From Apostichopus japonicus (taxonomy: Eukaryota; Echinodermata; Holothuroidea; Aspidochirotida; Stichopodidae), in NCBI RefSeq assembly GCF_037975245.1, contig NC_092577.1, positions 22,284,398 to 22,348,397 on the forward strand: a stretch of DNA of 64,000 bases, in the 5' to 3' direction. The notes beneath the pieces are model-generated. The model saw nothing but the letters and a program-made list of their open reading frames with translations, was not told where the DNA came from and made no database searches. Below, one piece after another: positions 23,641-34,613 of this stretch. Position 1 is the stretch's first letter, and each line of letters begins with the position of its first letter. Position numbers and translations under genes: made by a program.

Positions 23641-24827
23641 GAGAGGGCAATGGGGCAAAACTACGCCGACGTCGATTCTGTAAGCTTCAAGCGCGCTCTA
23701 AACGACATATCGTCGTCGGAGTCGTCACTTGAGGCCGACCTTTTCAGTGAGGGTTCCCCCATCTCGTCGTACCAGCTCGTCCCAGTGGCACGTTTCGGCT
23801 CGACGATCACCGAGCCTCCGGAGTCGCTGTCAGACAGCCTCCGGAGACCTGACGACCGAGTCGTCGTCAGACAGATTCTCCGGATCTGGCGATACCGGCG
23901 GCGGACTGGGGACGGAACTGGACGGGTTGATGGGGGAAGCTGGTGGAGACCCCATGTCCGCTTCGCTGTGTGGTGGAGACGGTGCGGGCACGGGGTTCAT
24001 GGGGGAAGCTGGTGGAGACTTTCTCGGTGCGGGCACGGGGTCTGCAACTACGGGGGAGGGTGAAGGAGGTGCGGAGAGTGAATCCTCACCCGTTTCCCCC
24101 TCCTTGCGTGGAGCTTCCTCAGGGGCAGTAGGTGCGCCAGAACTTGGCGCCTTTGCTTGACCCCCACTCTTTGTCATAAAGACATAAGAGGAGGGACAAG
24201 CGCGAAAGACATGTCCCTCCTTCCCACAGAGTGAGCACACAACTTCGCTTGGGCAAGCAGAGGTATCATGCCCAAGACGAAGGCAGCGCCCACACTTTTT
24301 ATTTGGGCAGCCCTTGGCTTCGTTGCCCGGTCTCCCCACACCTGAAGCAGGTACGGGGCTGACCGGGGTAACGCACGTGAGCTTTATGCCCGGCAATAAA
24401 AAGGAAGGAGGGAATGTCCTGCTTGAGGTCGATCCGAACCTGTCGGTGCCCGTTCAACACCCCAGGGGCCTGTGCGTAGGAGCACATTTTAATAGCCTTG
24501 ACAGCCCCGAACCGACCTAAAACAGTTGCGACAAGTTCTTGACGCACCTCTAATCCTACGTGGATGACAGTTACCCATACGGAACGTTCGTATGGAGTAA
24601 CTCAAACCTTCAACCCCACTCAGCAACGTGACACCCTTCTGCCGGGTCACGTCACTGGTAAAACGTAGATCATACGTATTACGACCCTGGAGAGCTTGTA
24701 AAGCATCACAACCTCTCCAGGCACAACAACACCCTTACTCTTTAAAATACTAAAAACTTGCACCGGTGGAACCACTTGTTCACCGGTGAAGGTCAACTTA
24801 ACAATTTGAATCACGGCGCGATGCCAT
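23638..24827 (-). pseudogene. LINE family A ORF1, frameshifted (zinc-knuckle protein)
   Basis: ATG at 24827-24825 opens the ORF1 that in the long copy gives a 363-residue RNA-binding protein. Recognisable pieces are VLGRFGAVKAIKMC, GHRQVRIDLKQDIPSF and three CCHC knuckles (CFRCGETG near 24310, CGRCLRLGHDTSAC and CSLCGKEGHVFRAC near 24200-24290). A Ser/Pro-rich acidic tail with a duplicated SPPASP-type block follows. There are at least two frameshifts: one beside the first knuckle, which reads GQRSQGLPK in its 5' frame, and one upstream of the QELVATVL segment. The 3' limit is approximate. Confidence 0.75.
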
Positions 24828-25036
24828 GATACCGAAGGTGGCTAGGCCACAGAGGAGTAACAAAAACAAACTATAAAGACAGGTTTAAACTTAAAACGAT
24901 ATACGATAACTATATACGACAAACGCACACACCCGCCTGGCGGGAAGTATAGCACAGTACAGTACAGTAAGGTAAGAAAGTAGCTGTATCAGATGGAGAG
25001 CGAGAGCGAAACACGTCTGCACTCCACGAAAGCCAA

Positions 25037-26644
25037 CTCAACTGTGACCCCTTCTCAGGTCCAGAAATAAAGAAGAACAGATTTCAAAGTTTCTTTGTTT
25101 CCTTCTATATTTGAAAGTTGTTGTTTATGTGCTACAGTATTTGAAGTTACTACTCCTTCAAGACAACTTAGCATTAAAGTAAAAATGAAGTGGTGAAAGT
25201 TTCAGTGTGTGACTTGTTGACCTCTAATGACTTTTGACATGTACCATGCAAACACTGAGCGTTGTTTTATTCACTGCAGATGACAAGCATATAAAGTTAA
25301 AAAAATTCAACTTGCTGATTTGACCTGAAAATAAAATGTTATCATTCTTATACATCACACTTTAAAGGAATGAAGTACAATGGTTTCTGCTTGAAAATGA
25401 CTTTGAACCATCATACTGCTTTAGGCACTTATTAGCAAAGATACACTACTAGCAAAGATACTAGCAAAGATACTAGCAAAGATACTAGCAAGATACTAGC
25501 AAAGATACTAGCAAGATACTAGCAAAGATACTAGCAAAGATACAATGCTGAAAGTTTCACGTAAACAGTTTCTTTTAAACAATGTAACACATTTTTCACT
25601 TAAAAATTGCAAAAAAGGACCATATCACTTTCAGACCTGGAAGGCTAAGTACCTCATTCAAATTTTCCATTGAATGAAACAATTCACTATTTCAGTATAC
25701 ACACTAAACTCCTTAATCTACACTTAGACTTGCACATTGAACAGTAATGCAGCTAACCTATTACAGTACTTGATTCTGACAACTAATTTGTTAAATTTCT
25801 GTATTTGTCTTTCTAATTATTTGAATTATCATTGAAGGTAAGCTGTATTGGTCCAAAATATGCTAGATATTCAGATATGGTCACCTTTGGTCAAACTTCC
25901 TAAACTGTTTTTATTACCCACCGCGTGTAGGAAATTGACCTCACTGGGACATTCAGTCATATAGTGTGTTCATGTAAAATGTATGAAAAAAATGGGAAAT
26001 GAAAGACCTAGAGGAACGAAATTTTTGAAATCTTCTAGCAACCATAGTATGCTATAATTTGGGGCTAATATACAGAGTACCTTTAATGGCAGCATACACG
26101 TGTGTTGCAGTCACCAAGGCTACGTACTCTTCTCCTTAAACGTATCATTAATACATTTGAGCTTTGTAGTTTTAAATGAAGACTATTTACTGCTAGCTTA
26201 CTGCCTAGTTTAAAAATAATTTATAAACAATAGAACATGGTATATAACAAAAGCTTATCTTGCAAAATAAAAACTTAAGGTAAGGTTATCCTTAGTGGTC
26301 ACTTAATATTTTATGACCTTATGAACTTTATGAGACTTGAATTAAGCATACCTGTGACTGGAGGAAAGTATCACTTGCTTACTGTATGCTGTACATGTCA
26401 TATTTCTGTACCTCAAATGACCTTTGTCCCAACAAAGCAATAGGAACCCAGAACTCACTATTGGAATAGATCATGAGATATTCAATTTTCAGACTTACTT
26501 CTAACTGAGTGAAAACAATATGGATCCTCCACTTACCAATGGCTAAACCTACACTCCAAGTGTGAAGTTAAACCAACTTGCACTTCTCGATATATGGTGT
26601 TTATGAGGTTTTCAGGCTTGACCTCTATTTACCTCGGCAAGGAA
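25037..26644. other. non-coding, with one short tandem repeat
   Basis: Nothing gene-like. A 12-13-bp array of AGCAAAGATACT lies at 25437-25547 (about nine units, some missing one A), with unremarkable AT-rich sequence around it. Confidence 0.5.
25437..25547. repeat. 12-13-bp tandem repeat (AGCAAAGATACT)
   Basis: Units of AGCAAAGATACT alternate with AGCAAGATACT. The array is purely local and sits in intergenic sequence. Confidence 0.85.
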
Positions 26645-28126
26645 TCAAAAACGAGTAAAATGTTCTGCAATTGCTTTTTCTTTACTTGGCCTCTCAAACG
26701 TACAACACAATGGAGGTGGAACTTCGACATCTGGAGTTGTATCAACTTTTCCTTTTTCCTTTTCAAGTTCTACCAGTGATGTAACTTGTTTCATGAGCTC
26801 ATCAAAATATGTTTCCGATATACTCAAACTGAAATTTACACATGTGGGGTGTATGTATGGAGAGGGAAATACATTTGATGTGACATTAGATGACCTTTCA
26901 GCTGAGCTAGAAAATAATTGAAGGTTTAATTGTTTTGATAAAGTTCCATCTCTTTCTCATCAAAGACTCTTACTAAAAATGAAGCAAATTATTATTAGGT
27001 TCAAGTTTGGCGATACCAATTTTATAATAGAATATTTTGAGTCCTCAGATTGGAGACTATTGGTTGCTTTTAGTAGTAAAATTTTTTGTTTGCTCATCAT
27101 GTATCCAAATTAAAAAGTAAACGGTTCAAGGCATAGACTACATTTGCAATCAGGTGACTAAGTTTGACCTACAGCAGAAATAATCTTCTATCAAAGTAAT
27201 AATATTTCAATGGGCACATGTCCACCAATATGACCTTTGGCTTTGATTTAACCTTTGAACGCATGATCATTCACGTCATGATCAGTTACTTATATATATG
27301 GCCAAATTTTGATAGTAGGGGAGATTCTTACTATATCTGTAGCTTTTGGTGCACAGTTTGCAGTACTTTTCACTAAATTGGTAATTGGTTATAAGTAACT
27401 TTAAGCTAAATTGACGTTTGGTTTCACACACTGACAGTAGGGAGGCTAGTCTACGTTATTGATCAAGTAAGTTACATGTACTAATGTAGGCCCTAACTTG
27501 TGGTACTTGTAAGTTGTAGGCCTACGGACTAGGAGTAGGACAGTATGATGGCCCTTACTAGTGGTGGTACGACGTTATCGGACTACGTGTCTAACAGCAA
27601 TATTGACATGTGTTTATCGCTTAAAATTGCTTGAAAAGACTTTACCTGAAAAACAAATTATCGACGGTGGATACCGACTGTAACCTAATTAACGTAAGGC
27701 CTAAGTGCAACTGCACCGAGGCTTGCCTAACAACACTACAGTAACAATACTAACACTAACATAATACTAACAACACTGACAGAACAAGCCAAACAAGTAA
27801 GGATTATAATCTTCGGTGCACCGAGATTTGAATCTTCATTGCCATGCGAGCTGGGCATCTGCGACATAAAAGTGAAGGAAATAAATTGCACCTTACCTGT
27901 TTCGAAACCATAGCTTTTGTTTCAATAAATCCTCCACGTACGAGTCAGGGTTGAAGTGTTTCGAGCATATCACCGTGTAAGGTGTAGCATGCCAGTGACA
28001 ACGTTTTAAGTGCACGAACTTTTCCCATCTCTTGAACACCTTAGCTCCTTTTGGTATAAGATGTAAACTTGTTCCGTTTTTCTCGTTTAAGCTAGAACAT
28101 CCAAACATCACACTGCGTTTCGGCAT
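26645..28126 (-). CDS. THAP-domain protein, two exons
   Basis: Exon 1 (28126-27897) starts MPKRSVMFGCSS and carries THAP features in order: RWEKFVHLKRCHW, then VICSKHF (C-x2-H) and a Y-x-E/D segment. It ends at CAG|GTAAGG in phase 2. Exon 2 (26828-26645) follows the acceptor AAATTTCAG, supplies the missing base, and encodes a Lys/Glu-rich probable coiled coil (FDELMKQVTSLVELEKEKGK) to a stop. The product is about 137 residues. THAP domains are C2CH zinc-dependent DNA-binding modules of P-element-derived and other transcription factors. The first zinc ligand, expected at residue 5, is Ser here, while the second Cys (residue 10) and the C-x2-H pair remain, so zinc binding may be impaired. The AVPTIF-type end of the domain was not found. 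Exon 2 is supported only by phase and splice sites. Confidence 0.6.
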
Positions 28127-28424
28127 TTTATTTTCGAAAAAGCAACACGACACACTGCTACTGCTAGTGCTACGACCAAGAAGTCAATACATTTAGTACT
28201 TGGTAATACAGTAACCTACTAAGCCACATACAACCGTGTTCACCTTGTGACGTCACTGCCGAAGCTTTCCGGAAAAGAACGAAAATTCGGACAAATCTGG
28301 TAAATCACAACAATCATGAAAATTACCCAAATTTTAACTTCTTCATTACTAATGCCATATTAATGCAATAATTCATCAAGTTAAGACGAGTTACGCGAGC
28401 ATTTTACTTGATCTTTAAGTGATG

Positions 28425-28589
28425 GGGGATTTCAGTGCTCCTTCGTGATGGGAAAGACAAGGTTATGCCCACTCAAGAGATATACGGTGCCCAGACTAGA
28501 GCTATGTGCTGCTGTGTGGGCAGCGATGCTAGGACAGTTGCCATACAGTACAGGATCCATAACCTCAGCAACAGTGGAAGCAACCCAGC
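28425..28589 (+). mobile_element. BEL/Pao LTR retroelement fossil, upstream piece (RT/RNase H border)
   Basis: The stretch encodes the BEL/Pao-type segment around PRLELCAAV that lies between the reverse transcriptase and RNase H parts of the polyprotein. It is cut by the family B LINE insertion at 28590, and the rest of the same fossil resumes at 30467. The element is broken and old. Nothing upstream of about 28425 was recognised. Confidence 0.7.
28579..28589. other. target-site duplication, left (AGCAACCCAGC)
   Basis: An 11-bp direct repeat identical to 30456-30466. It brackets the family B element exactly and marks its insertion into the BEL/Pao fossil. Confidence 0.85.
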
Positions 28590-30455
28590 TTTGTAGTTTG
28601 CTTTCGTGGAGTGCGGACGTGTTTTCGGCTGCTCTCCACTTTTCGTTGACCACACACTTTGTGTTTTTTACGTTGGCCTTTCAATAGTTTGTTTAGTGTA
28701 GTTTTGGCTTTGTTGCGTGGTTTTTGTTTTTCGTAGGTGCGTGGATTGCCACACCCCTAGCTGTCATGGCGGCTCGCCGTGAGAGCAAAATCGTATTGTT
28801 GAGTTTTTCGGGGAGGCTTAGGTCTTCCCCGGACAATTTTGTTCAGTTTTGCGTTCTGTTGGTTTAAAGGTCCCTGGAGAGGTTGACGCGCTTAAGTGTA
28901 AACCTCTCCGGGGTGTAAATGTTTTTGATGTTCGGTTCACCTCGGAGGCTGCCCGCGTCGGAGGTGTCCATGTGTTGGAGGGAGTTGAGGGACTGAAGGT
29001 CACACCGTACGACAGTTCGGTGTGGGTGACAGTCCTCCATCTCCCTCTGGACATGTCTGAACAGGTTGTTTTGCGGACACTGGGGCGTTTTGGGAAAGTG
29101 ACCGGCTACGAGGAGCCGGAATTCCTTGAATGTAAAGGTGTCAAGACCGGGACTAGACGAGTTAGAATTGAACTCAAGTCCGATATCCCCTCTACCTTGT
29201 GGGCTAATGGGCACAGGGCCCACATTGCATATCCGGGCCAGCCTCGCACTTGTTGGAGATGTGGGCTGGAAGGGCATGAGGCCAGGTTGTGGCCGAAAAA
29301 GCGGTGTGGCCGCTGTTTACAGGTTGGTCATACCCTGGCCGAGTGTACAGGGGATATCGTGTGTAACTCGTGTGGGAAAACGGTCCATCTGGCCCGTTTA
29401 TGCCCAGACAGCTCATATGCCGCGAGAGTGGCTACGGGCGTGCTTGAAGCGGTCCCTGTCCCGGCCTCTGACACCGTACCACCTGATGCTCCTGTTATCG
29501 CCCCAGTGTCCGACACTAGCGCCCGGTGGAGGCTTTGTTCCCCCTTTCGTGTCTGACCTCTCCCCTGATCGAACTTGCCGAGACTGCCAGCCTGCCCACT
29601 GAGGCAGAGCAGGATAAAACGGCGGAGATGGTACTAGCGGAGTGGCATGCGGCGCAGGATGCAACTTGTACTGGTTCACCGGTAGCTACGCCCGCTATCG
29701 GTGATACTAGTTGGGCCCGAGTCTACCGGCCCAAGAGACATTTAGTGGCCCAGATTCTGACTCGCCAATGGAGGACTGCACTACAGCCTTATTAGTTGTG
29801 GCTAAGGAGTCCTCCGATTGGTTTGATGAGACGAAACAGGCCACTGATCTCATTGACTCGAGTGGCCCTTCCACCCTACCCGCAGCCGCTTCCGCTATAC
29901 CGGACACGATAGTCGCTAGTGGACCTCCTGTTCCTGACAGGGAGGTCCACTCGATCAAGGTTGACGAGGAGCTAAGAACTCTGCTCGCTCGTAAGAAAAG
30001 GGGGAACACTGCTAGGGGCCTGAAAAGACCCATATTGGGAAAACTTCGGAGGTAATGCGCAGGCCTGTTGTTTACTATCGGGACGGCGTACCCCGGATGA
30101 AGTTTTGGAGTGGGTTAGTTGTTAGGTGTGGGGGGGGGAGGGGTTGTGTGGTCGTTACATAATATGGGTTGTAGGGTTCTGTTTGTGGTTTGGAGTTGGC
30201 TTTTTGGGGCTGGTTTGAAGAGCTTTATTGTTTTGGTTCTGTTGGCCTTTGGGTCCGTGTTCTTTTCACGTCACGTTGAACGCTACATTGTATACGTTTC
30301 TGGGTCTGTGAGAGATTTCTGTGAGAGATTTCTGTGAGAGATTTCTGTTTGTGGGTTTTCAGTTGGGTTTATGGTGGTTGTTAAACAGACTGGGATTGTT
30401 TTGGGGTTTTGTTGACCTTTGGTCCGTGTCCGTTTTCTTTGCACGTAAAAAGCAC
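28590..30455 (+). mobile_element. family B half-LINE (ORF1 only), copy 1, with target duplications
   Basis: A 1.87-kb unit running from the LINE 5' leader (TTTCGTGGAGTGCGGACGTG, 28602 onward) through an ORF1 to a G/T-rich 3'UTR ending GCACGTAAAAAGCACA. It has no endonuclease or reverse transcriptase. The 11-bp duplications abut both ends, so the ORF2-less form moved as a unit and is not a deletion made after insertion. The first roughly 30 nt match family A, as do the last 14 nt. A second copy at 60547-62389 has the same architecture. The 3'UTR here carries a triplicated GAGAGATTTCTGT repeat that is single in the other copy. Confidence 0.85.
28766..30055 (+). pseudogene. family B ORF1, frameshifted
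   Basis: ATG at 28766 (MAARRESKIVLLSFSG) matches the open 430-codon ORF1 at 60726-62018 closely, but this copy has about three frameshifts (near 28810, 29520 and 29720). The central part is open: VTVLHLPLDMSEQVVLRTLG, then the first knuckle CWRCGLEGHEARLW with its last Cys changed to Trp, then CGRCLQVGHTLAEC and CNSCGKTVHLARLC, where the Gly before His is Val. It is a dead ORF1 protein gene. Confidence 0.8.
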
Positions 30456-30466
30456 AGCAACCCAGC
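30456..30466. other. target-site duplication, right (AGCAACCCAGC)
   Basis: Second copy of the 11-bp duplication at 28579-28589. The BEL/Pao fossil resumes immediately after it. Confidence 0.85.
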
Positions 30467-31940
30467 GGACGATGGATCCCGTGGGCTATCAGCAAATTGT
30501 CTCCGACGTTGCTTAAATGGACCAACATTTCTGCTTAAGAAGGAGGAAGAGTGGCCAGTGTCAGACGTTTTGGACAATAACTTGACCACAATTGCAAATG
30601 ACTTTGGGGGCGTCTGAAGAGAGTAGTATCATGGATACTTCGGTTCAAAGACTACCTACTAACAAGAACAAAGGGACTGCCCATAACGACCAATACAAAG
30701 GACCTCACAGCACAAGTCCGCAGAGACGGCGATAATTGCACATATACAAGAAGAATCTTTCAAGAAGGAGTTTCTGGGTAAAGGTAAAGGCCCATTGGAG
30801 AAGCTGGACCCAGTCATTCAGGACGGACTGTTACCGGTTGGCGGAAGGCTGGACATAGCGTCTCTTCCCAACGAAGTGAAACACCCCCTGATGATACCCA
30901 GTGATCATGACGTCACGAAATTTTTCATAGTTTACCACCATCAAAGAGTAGGTCATTCAGGCGCCAAGATGATATGGACTGTCCTCGGAGAGGATTACTG
31001 GATCGTCAGCGGCGAATCAGTCGTGCGCAAAGTAATCGGTAATTGTTTCAGATAAAGTTCAGGGCAATTCTTCCCAAGGAAAGAGTAACACCACACAAGC
31101 CGCCACCACCTACACAGGTGTAGACTTCTTTGGTCCCTTCATGGTCAAAGTCGGAAGGAACGTGCTAAAAAGGTATGGTTGCATATTCACGTGTTTGGCA
31201 AGCAGGGCAGTGCATCGTTAGGTCTGACATTCGCTAGACACGGACCCGTTCATCCACACTTTGCGAAGATTCATCAACAGAAGGGGACACCCATGAACTA
31301 TATTGTGCGACAACGGAAGCAATTTTAAGTGCGCTGAAAAGGAATTGAAGAACTTAGCTGCATTGAAAGTCGGGCGCTTCCTTGCTCAAAGAGGGGTTGA
31401 GTGGGATTCAACCAACCCGGAGCGTGTCACATGGGTGGCATCTGGGAAAGAATGATTCGCTCAGTAAGGCGGATCCTAGGGAATATATTAAGTGAACAAA
31501 CAGTGACAGACGAAGCGCAATTGACCTTAACGACGGAAAATGAGGCAATGTTGAATGGAAGGCCGCTCACTCCCCCCCCCCCCCGAGTATGGATCCTAAA
31601 GATCAGGAACCGCTCACACGTAACCACTTGTTGCTACTCACAAGGAACCCTAACACACGTGGAATCTTCGGCTACAAACACAGACGGTGGAGACAAGATC
31701 AATATCTCTCTGACCGATTTTGGAAACGCTGGGTTCGGGAATACCTCCCTCTTTTACAGACAAGAAAACGCTGGTGAAGACCTAAGAGGAACTACGCCGT
31801 TGGCAATTTGTTGTCCCGGACGATCACTCACCTCGTGGGCAATGGCCTTTAGGTTTGATTGTTACAGCCTTTAGGTTTGATTGTTACAGCTTACCCAGGC
31901 CAACGCGGCCACGTTAGACAAGTGGAGGTTAATTTTTTTT
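30467..31940 (+). mobile_element. BEL/Pao LTR retroelement fossil, downstream piece (RNase H end and integrase)
   Basis: Recognisable in order are the NPADDGSRG segment at the RNase H/integrase border, the integrase zinc-binding region (DGLLPVGGRLD, VYHHQRVGHSG) and the integrase C-terminal hallmark [16 protein letters not shown] near 31431. The element is broken in many places and carries a polyC run. A possible 3' LTR start is the TGTAGCGACTC near 32075, with an AATAAA at 32709, but the LTR end was not found and no 5' LTR was identified. It was old enough to be hit by the family B LINE. Confidence 0.75.
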
Positions 31941-34613
31941 TAAAGAGGCCTACATCCAAGCTTTGTCTATTGGAGAAAACTAAGGCGGAATCCCAGTGGA
32001 GCCGGCGACATTAAGTTTATTTGTTTACCCTTTCGATTTTGTTGCATGTATTATAAGTCATTGGGGCCGGTTATGTAGCGACTCAGGATTTGTGTGTAGC
32101 GCCACCAAAATCGTTCGTGAGAGAATGTTGCAGTGTAGATTCAAGGTATAGGGGAGGGCGCTCGACGGGTTTCGTACGTTATTTTTGAAGAAAACATGGC
32201 GACACTAACGCCAAAGGCATGATGTTCAAGCTGACTGTTTAAAGTTATTCTTTTTTTGGTTCATATACATTTACATTTAAAAGGCCACAAAACTTCGGTA
32301 AGAATTACGGTGCAGTGGATATGATTTGACATTTATGTAGTTAAGATAAATAAGTTATTTAAGGTTTTTTAAGTGTTTAAGGTTGCACTGTTAACCATTT
32401 AGGATGAGTGACATTGCACTATTCTTGTTGTAGGCCTAGGCTTTGTGCGTTACCTAGCTTGTATATGTGTATAAGATCATAACCCCTCCCGGAGCGTTCA
32501 TAAGCTCTTGTCCTTACTCTAGTATACATCGCTTTACTTGTATTTTAGTGACAATAGCGTGAGTGTTTCTGGTCCGTTATGCTATCGTCCATCGATCTTA
32601 GGAAGGCCGTTTTTGACAGTATTTACGTATGTCTTAATGTATCCTTTTCTTGTATATTTGATTATTTTGTTTTAATTTGTTCTCGTTTGCAGTGAATCAG
32701 TTTACTTCAATAAAGTCATAAGCGAGACTGAGTTACTCCATAAATTATACATCCATTTAGCTTCTTTGCAGGGTTGCCGAACAGTTGGTGAGTTATTCAG
32801 GGTTGCTACCTTCCATCTACAATATAGGCATAATTATTCTGTCATTCATTCTAAAGCTTACATTCAGACACTTGGTTATTGGGTAGGGCATGCAAGCATT
32901 TCATTATTCCGTATGGTACATAGTGTGTTTACACGTGGGCCAATCCACCGTTCTTTGGTAAGTTATATCGAAGGTTTTCTCCGGTCACTGTATTATGTAA
33001 ATCCTTTCTCTCAGCGGGTCATATGTATTCCGTAACTGTGGAAAGTTATTTCATGGTTGTTGTGTGCCCTTGGGTTACTTCACTCAGTGTGTGGTACGGC
33101 GTTTATATAGATCGTTTGATTGGAGGTTGCTGTATCCTACCGCGGTACTACAGCTCGTTGTTGTGTGGCCGCGGCCATTCTGTTTTTCCCGGTCCCGTCC
33201 ATATAACTATTCCCTCTATTTCAAACTATAGTGCTAGCCTACCCACACTTAAAGAGGCAGTGCTGGCAAAGCTTCTCCAGAAGTGGTTGACCCGTGTAGT
33301 CACTAAGAGGCTACATGAAAGGAGATGGTGTCTACAGGGATGCATTGTCCGAGCTTTGGACTTCATCCAACAAATGCACCCCACATTTACAAAGTTCCAT
33401 TGATAAGTCATGTGACGCCCTTGGCTCGAAAACACGACAACTCAACGATGGCGAGTTGGATTGAAGTCATACTTGGTGTAGCGTCCCCAACGGGGTTGTA
33501 ACTAGCCGAGCGGCTGTGTGTTCGATAGGGCCGCTGTCGGCCACCCTACGTCAGAATGAATGTGGGGCAACCACTAGTTAACACAACTTGAACCAATAAA
33601 ACACGAAAAAATAAATTTCATTTTGTGCGACACATTTAATACGAAACCGATGCCCAACTCGGGCAGGTTTCTACAAACCAAATTTAATAATACTTGGTCA
33701 TCGCAGTGACCTCCAATAATAGTGTAGCAAGGTGATAAGTTAAGACCAATCCTAAATTAAGAACATTACAAATACACATATATCCCAGCTGATAATTTAC
33801 ATTAATAACGCGCCAAAGATATAAGGATAACCCGCGGGTGCGGCAATAATATATACCGTGTTCGCAACCTTTTTAATAAGTTTAGATTCAGACTAACGGG
33901 GAAATAAGCCCACAGTATTATGAGAAAAAGGACTGTAACTTGCTTAAACTATAAAAAACATTGAACTTACTTAACGAACTAGCCGATGGACCTCACTCAG
34001 GCCCGTAAAGCTTTTTTTTTTAAGGGGGGGTTCTTATTCGTGTTTGGGAGACTTATGAACGTGTGTTTGTTTCCGAAGTAATAACCACATTTTAAAAGGG
34101 TACTGGATGTGTATCCATAATATTGGGAGGGGGGTGATTACATGGGTTATCCTCCCCTAGTCAAATATTGCGGAGATAATCCCCACCCCCCGATCTACGC
34201 CTATGGATCTCCTCAAGTGATAGGTTTTTATCCATGTCCTGGGGTGGGGGTGTCCCCTGCGATTTTTTGGTATGAAGAACGGTGCTTTGATGCAAAATAG
34301 TGCTATATTTTGTTGAAGAATTGTCTTATTTGTTGGAGGAAAAAAATATTTAAATTACTGTTTGAGATTTTCAATTACTTTCAATTACATTATTTCCCAG
34401 GTCATCAATATTATTCTCATCCTGTTTCATTAGGACCTATAACTATTCATTATTTTGTCAAAGAGAGAACTCCATGAAACTTGTGGCTCATTTGAAAAGT
34501 GGTACGGACATAAGGATTTTGGCTGCCTCGGGCATTCTTGCGGTATTCGCGGGAAATTTGATCTTCCGTAGCTATTGCCTATTCTCCATTCCTTTTCTAT
34601 CCGACAGACGAAA
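31941..34613. other. BEL flank / possible LTR, then non-coding
   Basis: The first part may contain the BEL 3' LTR (candidate start near 32075). From about 33480 the sequence is unremarkable, with a polyT/polyG junction at 34010-34030 and G/C-rich runs around 34120-34260. Open frames near 32766-33403 have no family features. Confidence 0.4.

Larger units (their letters stand above)
22893..25036 (-). mobile_element. family A LINE, 3'-truncated copy (5'UTR, ORF1, endonuclease)
   Basis: It begins on the minus strand at 25036 with TTGGCTTTCGTGGAGTGC, the same 5' end as the long copy at 40.5 kb, and holds the 5'UTR hairpin CCCGCCAGGCGGG. It runs through ORF1 and the endonuclease part of ORF2, then stops abruptly after FPIGRG and a few codons. 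The reverse transcriptase and 3'UTR are absent. Loss of the 3' end cannot result from ordinary 5' truncation, so later deletion, recombination or internal priming is likely. Both reading frames carry frameshifts. No target duplication was recognised at either edge. Confidence 0.85.

Noticed and set aside
28590-30455. Family B copy as a post-insertion deletion of an ordinary LINE
   Set aside because: Target duplications abut both ends and the second copy has the same structure; kept as a refutable alternative.
33023-33403. Plus-strand 126-codon open frame
   Set aside because: Biased, motif-free composition beside the BEL fossil; no splice context or homology recognised.
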